From: Mesobacillus boroniphilus JCM 21738
GTDB lineage: Bacteria; Bacillota; Bacilli; Bacillales; Cytobacillaceae
Assembly: GCF_000517385.1 (NCBI RefSeq)
Contig: NZ_BAUW01000043.1
Location: 1 to 34,414 of the forward strand
DNA: 34,414 nucleotides
Direction of reading: 5' to 3'
The translations under genes were made by a program, and so were the position numbers. Shown piece by piece: positions 11,726 through 20,046 of the stretch (its first letter is position 1; every line of letters begins with the position of its first letter). The notes below the pieces were generated by a model. The model was not told the DNA's origin. It was given only the letters and a program-made list of their open reading frames with translations, and made no database searches.

Positions 11726-11734
11726 TTGAATGTG

Positions 11735-11765
11735 AAAGAGCTGGCAAAAATGCCAGCTCTTTTTT
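11735..11765 (+). terminator. Strong Rho-independent terminator of mtaB
   Basis: A perfect 11-bp stem, AAAGAGCTGGC with GCCAGCTCTTT, a six-base A-rich loop and a T run. It lies at the convergent end of mtaB and yqeW and may also work weakly in the minus direction. Confidence 0.92.
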
Positions 11766-11784
11766 GAATCTAGGGTTGATATAG

Positions 11785-11961
11785 TTAGATATCGACGACA
11801 TTTTAAAAATATATCAGGGGAAATATAATATATCGACCACAACTTAGAACATATCGACCACATTTTAAGATATTTCAACCACATTTTAAAATAATTCGAC
11901 CACATCTCAAGATAATTCGACCACATTTCCGGTTTTTTCGTCCAAATTAGATTTTCAACCA
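11785..11961. repeat. 21-bp tandem repeat between convergent genes
   Basis: CGACCAC-like cores start at 11834, 11855, 11876, 11897 and 11918, exactly 21 bp apart. A degenerate core (CGTCCAA) lies at 11939 and looser versions at 11793 and 11815. The unit is close to AATTCGACCACATTTTAAGAT. On the minus strand the frame stays open and each unit would encode a heptad like MWSNYLE. No ribosome-binding site or credible start is seen and the open frame runs on antisense through mtaB, so I treat it as a non-coding repeat. It ends against the yqeW stop codon. Confidence 0.85.
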
Positions 11962-12894
11962 CTAACTACGTTCCTCTTTCCCATGAATGAATTCAATCAT
12001 CCTTCCAAATTTCTCAGCAACTGGAAGAACGAGTAGCGAAGCGATTACGTTGTATACGACGCTGACATGCGCCAGTTGGACTTCGGGTCTTGTGGTTGTC
12101 ATCGGAGCCAATGCAGCTATTTGATCTATGAAAGGGTATAAGACTGCAGCGCCTGCGATATTCAGCCATACGTGAGCCAACGCTGTAAGCCTGGCCTCTT
12201 TGCCGGCACCAATGGATGCCAGCATGGCGGTAATGCAAGTTCCTATATTGGCACCAAGCATCGCAGCAATAGCTGAATTCATGCTTAATGTCCCTTCAGA
12301 TAGAAAGCCCATGATGATTCCAGTCATCGCGGTACTGGATTGGATCATAGCCGTTACAACTGTACCTGTAAAAATGCTCATCAAATGGCTGTTGTTCAGG
12401 TTGGTAAGTGCCAGCTCCACAATTGGCAGGCTGGTCACAGGGTCGGCGAGGAAGGTGAAGCCGCGCATTGCAGCAAAAACAGCAGCCATCCCAAAAGAAA
12501 TCGCACCGATGTTCTGCCATGTTCTATTTCTTAATACCATTAAAATTGCACCAACAACAGCAAACGGCACGATAAAAGCGTCGATATTGAAAGTAATGAT
12601 TTCAAGAGTGAAGGTTGTCCCAATGTTTGATCCAAGAATGATTCCGATTGATTGCGAGAATTTCAGCAGACCGGCAGAAATCAATCCGATTGTGATGACC
12701 ATGACAGCTGAACTGCTGTGCAAAAGTGCGGTCACTACCGCCCCGGCAATCAAGCCTTTTAGTGGTGTATCTGTCATGACGGCCAGCCAGTTCTTCATTC
12801 TGCTGGCGGAAAGTTCGAACAGACCCTTTCGAAGCAATGTCATGCCACCGATGAAGACAGCGAGAAATAATAGGAAAAATAATAGATAGACCAT
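11962..12894 (-). CDS. yqeW: Na/Pi cotransporter family protein (YqeW)
   Basis: Polytopic membrane protein of the Na+/phosphate cotransporter II family, 310 residues. It contains two inverted copies of the family signature, seen as HSSSAVMV and QSSTAMTG, each preceded by hydrophobic helices; GSNIGTTFT and GANIGTCITA are the matching second motifs. Probably about eight membrane segments. The substrate is not proven for Bacillus members; phosphate is inferred. The start is the ATG whose complement is at 12892-12894 (MVYLLFFLLFLAVF), preceded by AGGAGGGGG; the open frame continues to 13020 but without a ribosome-binding site. It is transcribed divergently from rpsU and convergently with mtaB, the same arrangement as in B. 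subtilis. Confidence 0.9.
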   Translation of the reverse strand: MVYLLFFLLFLAVFIGGMTLLRKGLFELSASRMKNWLAVMTDTPLKGLIAGAVVTALLHSSSAVMVITIGLISAGLLKFSQSIGIILGSNIGTTFTLEIITFNIDAFIVPFAVVGAILMVLRNRTWQNIGAISFGMAAVFAAMRGFTFLADPVTSLPIVELALTNLNNSHLMSIFTGTVVTAMIQSSTAMTGIIMGFLSEGTLSMNSAIAAMLGANIGTCITAMLASIGAGKEARLTALAHVWLNIAGAAVLYPFIDQIAALAPMTTTRPEVQLAHVSVVYNVIASLLVLPVAEKFGRMIEFIHGKEERS

Positions 12895-13010
12895 TGGACT
12901 CCCCCTCCTATTTAAATGTATGAAAAGAAGGACAAGACATGCTAACAAAATTTGTTGCCTGTAGGTTATCCTGCAAAAGTACATAATGTAAAAACAAGGG
13001 CTAATTACAG

Positions 13011-13039
13011 TTGACCTCATGCCAGTGTTATATTATAAT
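13011..13039 (+). promoter_or_regulatory. sigma-A promoter of rpsU-yqeY
   Basis: TTGACC (13011-13016), 17-bp spacer, TATAAT (13034-13039). Start expected near 13046. A perfect short hairpin, ACATGG-TTT-CCATGT (13048-13062), would lie at the extreme 5' end of the transcript and may stabilise it. Confidence 0.88.
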
Positions 13040-13104
13040 TGCAAGGTACATGGTTTCCATGTGTTTTGGTGTTAGTGTGTTGTGCTCGGAGGGAGGGAAA
13101 GAGA

Positions 13105-13278
13105 ATGTCTAAAACTGTCGTTCGTAAAAACGAATCGCTTGAAGATGCTCTTCGACGCTTCAAACGTACTGTATCTAAATCAGGTACTATCCAAGAAGCT
13201 AGAAAGCGCGAATTCTACGAAAAACCTAGTGTGAAGCGTAAGAAAAAATCTGAAGCTGCTAGAAAACGCAAGTTCTAA
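13105..13278 (+). CDS. rpsU: Ribosomal protein bS21
   Basis: Small-subunit protein bS21, 57 residues and almost identical to the B. subtilis protein. It is highly basic, with the signature [16 protein letters not shown] and the C-terminus [12 protein letters not shown]. The ATG at 13105 follows GGAGGGAGG; the open frame reaches back to 13039 in the leader but that part is not homologous. It sits behind a strong promoter and is followed 17 bases later by yqeY, as in other Bacillaceae. Confidence 0.98.
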   Translation: MSKTVVRKNESLEDALRRFKRTVSKSGTIQEARKREFYEKPSVKRKKKSEAARKRKF

Positions 13279-13295
13279 GAGAGGGTGGAATTAAC

Positions 13296-13742
13296 TTGAG
13301 CCTGCTCGAGCGTTTAAATAATGATATGAAACAAGCGATGAAGAACAAAGAAAAGGACAGACTCACGACGATTCGGATGATCAAAGCATCCCTGCAAAAC
13401 GAAGCGATAAAGTTCGGCAAGCAGGAATTATCCGAAGAAGAAGAGTTAACTGTACTTTCTCGTGAAGTGAAACAACGCAAAGATTCCCTCCAGGAATTTG
13501 AAAAAGCTGGTCGTCAAGACCTTGTTGAAAAGATACAAACAGAACTAATGCATGTCGAAATTTACATGCCACAGCAGCTTAGCGAAGAAGAAGTGACGGC
13601 AATCGTCAAAGAAGCTATCGCGGAGACCGGTGCGGCATCAAAAGCCGATATGGGTAGAGTAATGGCTGTCCTTATGCCTAAAGTAAAAGGTAAAGCAGAC
13701 GGATCTCTCGTTAATAAACTTGTACAACAACACCTTTCATAA
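13296..13742 (+). CDS. yqeY: GatB/YqeY domain-containing protein
   Basis: A 148-residue protein of the YqeY family, related to the tRNA-binding tail domain of GatB, the amidotransferase subunit that makes Gln-tRNA. Free-standing YqeY is thought to have a tRNA-related role, unproven. Typical features are [15 protein letters not shown] at the start, the helical region with [15 protein letters not shown], and [18 protein letters not shown] near the end. The start is a TTG at 13296, with AGAGAGGGTGG upstream; no ATG gives the conserved N-terminus. It is transcribed with rpsU and ends in a terminator. Confidence 0.93.
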   Translation: MSLLERLNNDMKQAMKNKEKDRLTTIRMIKASLQNEAIKFGKQELSEEEELTVLSREVKQRKDSLQEFEKAGRQDLVEKIQTELMHVEIYMPQQLSEEEVTAIVKEAIAETGAASKADMGRVMAVLMPKVKGKADGSLVNKLVQQHLS

Positions 13743-13750
13743 GAAGCTCG

Positions 13751-13779
13751 AAGGCCGCGGGATATTCTTGCGGCCTTTT
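13751..13779 (+). terminator. Terminator of rpsU-yqeY
   Basis: AAGGCCGC pairs with GCGGCCTT around an 11-base loop, followed by TT. Eight bases after the yqeY stop. Confidence 0.78.
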
Positions 13780-13897
13780 AAGCGTATACTTAAAGGTGTC
13801 CCGGCACGATGGTATGTTGGTTAATATACATATATTTATTGATAAAAATTCACACTTGAATCAGTGTCCAATCTTAGTTAAAGAATTTGAAAATCAT

Positions 13898-13924
13898 TGA
13901 AACCTTTTGTGGTTCAAATGCGTA
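13898..13924 (+). promoter_or_regulatory. sigma-W-type (ECF) promoter of yqeZ-floA
   Basis: TGAAAC (13898-13903), 17 bp, CGTA (13921-13924). These match the -35 and -10 consensus of B. subtilis sigma-W, which is known to drive yqeZ-yqfA-yqfB there. Start expected about 8 bases after CGTA, leaving a leader of about 30 nt. No sigma-A promoter of similar quality is visible. Confidence 0.8.
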
Positions 13925-13964
13925 TTACCATTATGGCCTTATTTTATAGAATGGAGGTGCCGAA

Positions 13965-15280
13965 TTGAAAATCAAATCAGTGATTGCGAGCATCATCATC
14001 CTCTTGTCACTGGCCAGTCTGATTAATCCGTTCAATGCTGCTGCGGATGAAAAAGTTGTCTACGTGGTGCCGATTGCAGAAACAGTCGAAAAGGGCCTGC
14101 TTGCCTTCCTTGAAAGAGCTGTGGAGGAGGCGGAAGAGGCAGGTGCGGAAGCAATCATTTTTGATGTGCATACACCTGGTGGAGTCGTTGATGCCGCTGA
14201 CGGGATAGGAAAACTTTTGACAGGCACTGACTTGAAAACAGTCGCCTTTGTCAATAAAAAAGCGTTATCCGCGGGTGCGTATATTTCCCTGAACACAGAT
14301 GAGATTTATATGGTTCCTGGAGCTACCATGGGGTCGGCTGCAATCATAGACCAGCAGGGCAATACTGCTGGAAAGAAAGCGGAGTCATACTGGATTGCTG
14401 CCATGAAAGCGGCGGCGGTTGAGAGTGGCAGGGATCCGATATATGCCCAGGCGATGGCTGATGAAAGCGTCGATCTTTCAGAACTAGGGGCAGGCAAGGG
14501 TGAGCTGCTGACTCTTACGGCAGATCAGGCACTTGAAGTGGGCTATTCAGAAGGAACGGTAAAAAACCTCAATGAGTTATTGGAAAAACTCGGTTTTGAG
14601 GATGCAGAAATCAGGAATGTGAATGAAACTTTTGCTGAAAAGCTGGCGAGATTCATAACACACCCAGTTGTTATCCCGATTTTAATGACGATCGGAAGCT
14701 TAGTTGGTGCTTGAGTTGTACTCTCCAGGATTTGGTCTGCCAGGAATTGCAGGCTTGTCAGCTTTGCTTTTATTCTTCTACGGCCATATGGTTGCTGGTC
14801 TTGCAGGTTTTGAAACGCTGATTTTGTTCGCGCTTGGTGTTGGGCTTATATTGCTTGAGTTGTTCATTCCAGGTGGAATAGCTGGAATTATTGGTTTAAT
14901 AGCTATTTTTGCAAGCTTTTTTATGGCATCTGATAATGTGGTCCATATGGGGATTTCGTTACTGATCGCCTTACTGCGTCAATCGTTTTATCTATTTTAA
15001 TGATAAGGGTGTTTGGAAAAAGGATGAAATTTTCAGAAGAATCATACTGACAGATTCAACAAGCACTGAAAAGGGTTATGTATCCAATAAAAACCGCCTT
15101 GAGTTGATTGGCGTAGAAGGAATCACATTGACTCCCCTCAGACCTTCAGGAACCATCGTTGTTGAGGATGAACGCATTGATGCAGTCAGTGAGGGCGGAT
15201 TTATTGCAAAGGATAAGAAAGTCAGGATTGTAAAGACGGAAGGCTCGAGAATTGTGGTCAGAGAGATTACAGATATCTAA
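13965..15280 (+). CDS. yqeZ: NfeD family membrane-bound serine protease-like protein (frameshifted at three sites)
   Basis: NfeD-type partner of flotillin. Order: signal peptide or first membrane segment (about 1-27), ClpP/SppA-like domain with VHTPGGVVDAADG, the presumed catalytic serine in KALSAGAYIS and GATMGSAAI, then four or so membrane segments, then a small OB-fold NfeD domain (KGYVSNKNRLELIGVEG, ending VREITDI). The frame changes near 14693-14706 (net minus two or plus one), near 14968-14976 (minus one) and at the T run 15029-15033 (minus one). After correction the protein has about 439 residues (437 in B. subtilis). The TTG start at 13965 follows GGAGGTG. It is the first gene of the sigma-W-type operon with floA. 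Confidence 0.9.
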
Positions 15281-15429
15281 TGTGTTCTTTCATTGAATTG
15301 TACATTGAGGTATTCTTGCCACGACGAATCGATAACAAGTAGAGATAAAAACCATTGCCTTTGAGTTCATTTGGTACAATTAAGAAGATTCAAAGAATAT
15401 GGAATAATATTTTTTAGGAGGCAATTCAT

Positions 15430-16425
15430 ATGGATGCAAGTACAGCATTTGTTTTAGTAGCAATCGCACTTGGGATTATATTCCTTGGTGTATTGCTGAC
15501 ATTCGTACCGGTAATGCTATGGATTTCAGCATTAGCGGCAGGTGTCAGGGTCAGCATTTTCACACTGATTGGTATGAGGTTAAGAAGGGTTATCCCAAGC
15601 AGGGTCATCAATCCGATGATCAAGGCGCATAAAGCGGGGTTGAATGTCACAACGAACCAGCTTGAAAGCCACTATCTTGCTGGAGGTAACGTAGACAGGG
15701 TTGTAAATGCCCTGATTGCTGCACACCGTGCGAATATTGAGCTTTCATTCGAAAGAGCGGCAGCGATTGACCTTGCCGGCCGTGATGTATTAGAAGCGGT
15801 ACAAATGAGTGTAAATCCCAAAGTAATTGAAACACCATTCATCGCCGGTGTGGCTATGGATGGAATCGAAGTAAAAGCTAAAGCAAGAATCACCGTAAGA
15901 GCAAACATCGACAGACTTGTCGGGGGTGCTGGTGAAGAGACTATTGTTGCCCGTGTAGGTGAAGGGATTGTATCGACAATTGGTTCTTCTGGCAACCATA
16001 AAAAAGTGTTAGAGAATCCGGATATGATATCACAAACGGTTCTTTCCAAAGGACTGGATGCAGGGACTGCTTTCGAGATTCTATCGATTGATATTGCGGA
16101 CGTTGATATCGGCAAAAATATCGGAGCCGAGCTTCAGACAGAGCAGGCGGAAGCGGACAAGAAAATTGCCCAGGCAAAAGCCGAAGAGCGTCGCGCTATG
16201 GCAGTAGCTCAAGAACAGGAAATGAAAGCGCGCGTCGAGGAAATGAGAGCGAAGGTCGTCGAGGCCGAAGCAACTGTACCTTTGGCAATGGCGGAAGCGC
16301 TGCGTGAAGGCAACATAGGTGTGATGGATTATATGAATATCCAGAATATCGAAGCGGACACAGATATGAGAGGATCCATTGGCAAACTTTCAAACAATAA
16401 AAAAGATGACAAAAATAATAACTGA
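15430..16425 (+). CDS. floA: Flotillin-like protein FloA
   Basis: FloA organises functional membrane microdomains and affects membrane fluidity and signalling. It has 331 residues and is intact. An N-terminal hydrophobic segment (about 5-27) anchors it. An SPFH/PHB domain follows ([33 protein letters not shown]). The C-terminal coiled-coil region is rich in Glu and Ala ([18 protein letters not shown]), typical of flotillins. The ATG at 15430 follows AGGAGG with eight bases between. It lies about 150 bp after the NfeD gene, the conserved pair, and is probably read from the same sigma-W-type promoter. Confidence 0.96.
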   Translation: MDASTAFVLVAIALGIIFLGVLLTFVPVMLWISALAAGVRVSIFTLIGMRLRRVIPSRVINPMIKAHKAGLNVTTNQLESHYLAGGNVDRVVNALIAAHRANIELSFERAAAIDLAGRDVLEAVQMSVNPKVIETPFIAGVAMDGIEVKAKARITVRANIDRLVGGAGEETIVARVGEGIVSTIGSSGNHKKVLENPDMISQTVLSKGLDAGTAFEILSIDIADVDIGKNIGAELQTEQAEADKKIAQAKAEERRAMAVAQEQEMKARVEEMRAKVVEAEATVPLAMAEALREGNIGVMDYMNIQNIEADTDMRGSIGKLSNNKKDDKNNN

Positions 16426-16459
16426 TGCGAGAACCCGTTAAAAGAAAGGGGGGCTCCTC

Positions 16460-17035
16460 ATGGAAATTTTATTTGAATTGTTCAGTAATCCTATAGCCCT
16501 GTTTATTCTGATTGGGGTCATCTCCAGTCTTTTCAATAAAAAGAAGCAGGACGGCCAGCAGCCGCAGCGCCGTCCGGTAAGGCCGCCCGGACCGATGCAA
16601 CAGCAACAGCAGCCGGGACCAGCAAGGCAGCCTCGTCCTGCGCCTGCCAGGAGGCAGCCGGCAGAAGCTAGGGTTGAGCAAATGCCTGAAGTCGATGAAG
16701 GCTACGGGCCCCATTATGGCAGGGACACAGAACGAAGCCGGGAATCAGAGAAGCACGTCCCGGGTGAAACTGGTGTTGAAATCATCAACGATCTCCAGAA
16801 GGTATATTTGGAAAGAAAGCTTCGGTCTGAGGAGCAGATGAACGAACAAAGTTCTAGTAAAGGCCGCATGTCTGCAGGTGAATCATCGGGACGATTGAAG
16901 CAAACAAGAGAACAAAAAGAACCAGAAGTTGTCTTCCAGCCAGACAGGGACACCTTATTAGAGGGTTTGATTTGGGCTGAGGTTCTTGGTAAACCAAGGG
17001 CTAAAAGACCACACAACCCGCTCCGAAGATATTAG
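16460..17035 (+). CDS. Hypothetical protein, one membrane segment plus Pro/Gln-rich region (YqfB position)
   Basis: I do not recognise a domain. The protein has 191 residues: a hydrophobic N-terminal anchor (about 3-23, ELFSNPIALFILIGVISSLF), a basic stop, then a Pro/Gln/Arg-rich stretch (about 31-70), a charged middle, and a compact C-terminus TLLEGLIWAEVLGKPRAKRP that looks like the conserved part. The ATG at 16460 follows AAAGGGGGG. It lies 34 bp after floA and is the third gene of the operon, where B. subtilis has yqfB. Equivalence to YqfB is inferred from position only. A single-pass partner of the flotillin/NfeD pair is plausible but unproven. Confidence 0.75.
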   Translation: MEILFELFSNPIALFILIGVISSLFNKKKQDGQQPQRRPVRPPGPMQQQQQPGPARQPRPAPARRQPAEARVEQMPEVDEGYGPHYGRDTERSRESEKHVPGETGVEIINDLQKVYLERKLRSEEQMNEQSSSKGRMSAGESSGRLKQTREQKEPEVVFQPDRDTLLEGLIWAEVLGKPRAKRPHNPLRRY

Positions 17036-17094
17036 GCATAGTAATTGGCTATCGTTTTGGAATAATGAGTATCCATAAAGTTAAAAATGGTGCT

Positions 17095-17143
17095 AGAACC
17101 TCCTTTTTTCTCATACATATGAGATGAAAGGGGGTTCTTTTTT
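17095..17143 (+). terminator. Terminator abutting the yqfC start codon
   Basis: AGAACCTCCTTT pairs with AAAGGGGGTTCT (one G-U), with an inner CTCAT/ATGAG helix, followed by six T. The ATG of yqfC begins on the very next base, and the only Shine-Dalgarno for yqfC (AAAGGGGG, 17127-17134) is the 3' arm of the hairpin. Confidence 0.85.
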
Positions 17144-17428
17144 ATGGCAAAAAAATGGAGCCAGTATGTACGCAAATGGATGACACAAAAAATGGATCTT
17201 CCTCAGGATGTCATGATGGATCTCCCTAGAATCACGATGATTGGGCATGTCCATATTTATATAGAGAATCATAGGGGTCTGCTTGCTTTTTCCGATGGAG
17301 AAGTGCGGTTGATGATTAAAGGGGGCCAGCTTCTCGTCAAAGGAAAAGCATTTGTAATCAAGACAATTTTACCTGAAGAAATCTTACTCGAAGGAAAAAT
17401 AGATCAGGTTATATATATAAATGAGTGA
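17144..17428 (+). CDS. yqfC: Sporulation protein YqfC
   Basis: A 94-residue protein of the YqfC/YabP-like sporulation family. Such proteins are made in the mother cell under sigma-E control in B. subtilis, and loss affects sporulation; the molecular role is not known. Family features are DLPRITMIGHVHIYIENHRG, FSDGEVRL and GKAFVIKTILPEEILLEGKI. The ATG at 17144 follows AAAGGGGG nine bases upstream, which sits in the terminator hairpin. CATACATAT at 17112-17119, in the hairpin loop region, resembles a sigma-E -10 box, but no good -35 is visible. yqfD follows with 15 bp between. Confidence 0.93.
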   Translation: MAKKWSQYVRKWMTQKMDLPQDVMMDLPRITMIGHVHIYIENHRGLLAFSDGEVRLMIKGGQLLVKGKAFVIKTILPEEILLEGKIDQVIYINE

Positions 17429-17443
17429 TTGAGGGGGAGACGA

Positions 17444-18679
17444 ATGAAAAACCAATGGATTCACACCTTTTCTGGCACTGTCAAGGTGAAATTGACTGGA
17501 AGGGGTATTGAAAGATTTTTAAATCAGTTAACACGCAATGGTGTTTCGATATGGAACGTGAAAAAACATGGATCCGAGGCCGTCACCTTTTATGTTAATC
17601 TGCAGGATATTAAAAAGCTGAGAGTTCCAGCAAGGGAAAGTAATTGCAAAATCAGGTTTTTAGAGAGGGCGGGTGGCCCTTTCTTTTTAAGGAAATTATG
17701 GACAAACAGTGGATTTTTGGCGGGTGCATTTTTATTTTTTGCGTTAATGATGCTTCTTTCAAACATGGTTTGGGGTATAGAAATAAAAGGGGCGAGCCCG
17801 GCGACCGAACACCAGATTCGCAAGGAATTGGACAGGATGGGGATTGCGTCGGTAAATTGCAGTTTTCTATTGATAGTGTGGAGAGTATCCAAAAGGAACT
17901 GACAGATAAAGTAGGAGCCTGACCTGGATAGGTGTGGAGCTGAAAGGGACGACCTATCATTTCAAGCTGTTGAAAAGAGTGAGCCGGAAAAAGCAGAAGT
18001 AATTGGGCCGAGGAACCTGGTAGCAAAAAGGAAAGCAGCCATCGTCAAAATCTTCGTAGAAAAAGGCGAACCGGTTGTTGAGGTGAATGATTATGTTATG
18101 CCAGGCCAGCTTCTTGTTTCAGGTCTATATGGAAATGAAGATGATCTGAAGGTTGTGGCGGCTGAAGGTGAAATCCTTGGCGAGACTTGGTATTCAACGA
18201 AGGTGGAGTTGCCATTGAAAAGTACGTTCCAGGTCTACAATGGCAATGAAAAAAAGAAATATTCCCTCATGATTGCCGGTAAGGCCTTACCTGTCTGGGG
18301 ATTCGGAAAACCTGATTTCAGTGAGTATGAAATAGAAGTGACGGAACAGCCTGTAAGATTTTTTAAATGGGAACTTCCTGTGAAGGTTGAAAAAAAGACT
18401 ATCAGGGAGCGGGAACAGGTCACACGGATCTATTCGAGGAAGGAAGCAATAGACAGTGCAAAAGAATTAGCAAGAAAGGATATAAAAAACTACCTTCCTG
18501 AAAATGCTATCATTAAAGGGGAAAAAATTTTACATCAATCAATTGAGAATGATAAAGTAAAGCTAACCACACATTTTACAATCATTGAAGATATAGCTGA
18601 AGGACAACCAATTATCAAGGAGACTGAGAATGACAGAAGACTTAAAAACGATGGAAATACAACTAGCGAACCCAACTGA
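17444..18679 (+). CDS. yqfD: Sporulation protein YqfD (three frameshifts)
   Basis: YqfD is a sigma-E-controlled sporulation membrane protein of unknown mechanism. The N-terminal soluble part (GTVKVKLTGRGIERFLN) is followed by a membrane segment around residues 90-110 (LAGAFLFFALMMLLSNMVWG). A large C-terminal domain includes AKRKAAIVKIFVEKGEPVV and DYVMPGQLLVSG. The frame changes near 17842-17848, 17918-17922 and 17963-17966, each a loss of one base, so the last part is back in the original frame. The corrected length is about 412 residues. The ATG at 17444 follows GGGGGAG. The 3' end overlaps phoH by 50 bp, so the tail may be slightly longer than in relatives. Confidence 0.9.
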
Positions 18680-19589
18680 AGCCATTTCATTATTCGGCAA
18701 TGCAGATATGAACCTTAAGCTGATTGAACAGGAACTGGGTGTCTCGATCGTGACCCGGGGAGAGGCAGTAGGAATCTCGGGACCTGAGGACAAGGTTGAG
18801 CTAGCCAGGGCTGTTTTGAACAATCTGCTTGCTGTTATCCGAAAAGGAATCAGTATTAGCCAGAGAGAAGCTGTTTACGCAATCCAAATGGCCGAAAAGG
18901 GTACCTTGGAATATTTCAAGGATTTATATGATGAAGAAATCAGTAAAAACGTTAAGGGTAAGTCGATCAGGGTCAAGACTCTTGGCCAAAGACACTATAT
19001 CAATGCCATCAAAAGCCGCGACCTTGTTTTTGGCATTGGACCTGCTGGTACTGGTAAAACATATCTTGCGGTGGTTATGGCAGTCACAGCACTTAAGAAT
19101 GGTACTGTCACCAAGATTATCTTAACCAGACCAGCCGTAGAGGCAGGAGAAAGTCTTGGCTTCCTTCCAGGGGACTTGAAGGAGAAGGTAGACCCTTATC
19201 TCCGCCCATTATATGATGCACTGCACGATATCCTGGGAACTGAACATACATTGCGCCTGATTGAGAGAGGGACAATTGAAATTGCACCACTCGCCTATAT
19301 GAGGGGGAGGACACTCGATGATGCATTTGTGATCCTGGACGAGGCACAGAATACAACTCACGCCCAGATGAAGATGTTCCTGACTCGACTGGGATTTGGG
19401 TCTAAAATGATCATTACTGGAGACACGTCCCAGATTGATTTGCCAAAGGGTGCAAAATCAGGATTGGTTGAAGCTGAAAGAGTCATAAAGGATGTCTCTG
19501 GAGTCTCTTTTGTGCACCTTGAACAAGCTGATGTTGTTCGGCATCCGCTTGTCGGCCGAATCATTGAAGCATATGGTAAAAATGAATAA
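18630..19589 (+). CDS. phoH: PhoH family ATPase
   Basis: PhoH-like P-loop ATPase, 319 residues, intact. An N-terminal KH-like region (about 1-110) precedes the ATPase core with Walker A GPAGTGKTYLA (near residue 137) and Walker B FVILDEAQNTT. TRPAVEAGESLGFLPGDLKEK is also conserved (shown here in full as a family signature). Its cellular job is not settled; RNA-related functions are proposed, and it is conserved next to ybeY in many bacteria. The ATG at 18630 has AAGGAG seven bases upstream and overlaps the end of yqfD. A terminator follows seven bases after the stop. Confidence 0.95.
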   Translation: MTEDLKTMEIQLANPTEAISLFGNADMNLKLIEQELGVSIVTRGEAVGISGPEDKVELARAVLNNLLAVIRKGISISQREAVYAIQMAEKGTLEYFKDLYDEEISKNVKGKSIRVKTLGQRHYINAIKSRDLVFGIGPAGTGKTYLAVVMAVTALKNGTVTKIILTRPAVEAGESLGFLPGDLKEKVDPYLRPLYDALHDILGTEHTLRLIERGTIEIAPLAYMRGRTLDDAFVILDEAQNTTHAQMKMFLTRLGFGSKMIITGDTSQIDLPKGAKSGLVEAERVIKDVSGVSFVHLEQADVVRHPLVGRIIEAYGKNE

Positions 19590-19596
19590 ATATCTT

Positions 19597-19627
19597 AGTC
19601 CGCTCTTGGTAAACGAGGGCGGACTTT
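19597..19627 (+). terminator. Terminator after phoH
   Basis: A 12-bp stem AGTCCGCTCTTG with CGAGGGCGGACT (two G-U pairs) and a small loop, then TTTT. It separates phoH from pgpH, which are adjacent without such a large gap in B. subtilis. Confidence 0.82.
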
Positions 19628-19823
19628 TGCTTTCAAGAGTGTTTGAAAAGCAATAATAGGAAGCAAAGAATCTTTTCTTCCTCTTGTCTTGCCCGGCAGA
19701 TGGGACTAATTTTAAATAGAGGTGAAACTTTAGAGAAAAACTGATATGATGGTACATAAAGTTAGGCATATTTCCCAGTTATTCTCAAACTGGCTTTATT
19801 TGTTTAATAAATATTTACGTCAC

Positions 19824-19838
19824 GGCGCTTGCGCTTTT
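19824..19838 (+). repeat. Orphan right-end fragment of the dispersed repeat
   Basis: GGCGCTTGCGCTTTT is identical to the right end of the full element at 20032-20046 and of the fragment at the window start. It lies 28 bp before the left end of the full element, suggesting an earlier copy that decayed or recombined. Confidence 0.6.
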
Positions 19839-19866
19839 CACTTTATAAAAGTATGAACTTTTGAAA

Positions 19867-20046
19867 TTAGATTAGTGTCTAGCTCCAGCACCTTGCCCCT
19901 CGATCGTTTCGGTCCGCCCAATGAAGTCAAAGAGCGACTTCACTGGTCGGCCCTCTGAGGCACACGACGTGCCAACCGCCAGCCACACGATGTGGCGTTA
20001 TAGGCGGGCAACGCTTGTCGGGGCTGACCAAGGCGCTTGCGCTTTT
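19867..20046 (+). repeat. Complete copy of a structured dispersed repeat (about 180 bp)
   Basis: The left end TTAGATTAGTGTCT (19867-19880) recurs at the window end (34401-34414) and the right end (20030-20046) recurs at 1-17. The ends can pair: GCACCTT (19888-19894) with AAGGCGC (20030-20036) and GCCCC (19895-19899) with GGGGC (20020-20024). Inside are three hairpins: TGAAGTC/GACTTCA (19922-19942), GGCAC/GTGCC (19959-19973) and GCCACA/TGTGGC (19982-19996), the last enclosed by CCGCC/GGCGG. Much richer in GC than its flanks. No ORF or transposase. I recall similar ends in other Bacillus-like genomes but cannot name the family. Confidence 0.8.

Noticed and set aside
11369..11962. 197-residue minus-strand ORF with WSNY heptads
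   Set aside because: Most of it is antisense to mtaB and passes through the mtaB terminator; no ribosome-binding site. The heptad part is reported as a repeat instead.
12200..12889. 229-residue plus-strand ORF
   Set aside because: It is antisense to yqeW, which has clear transporter motifs and a strong ribosome-binding site.
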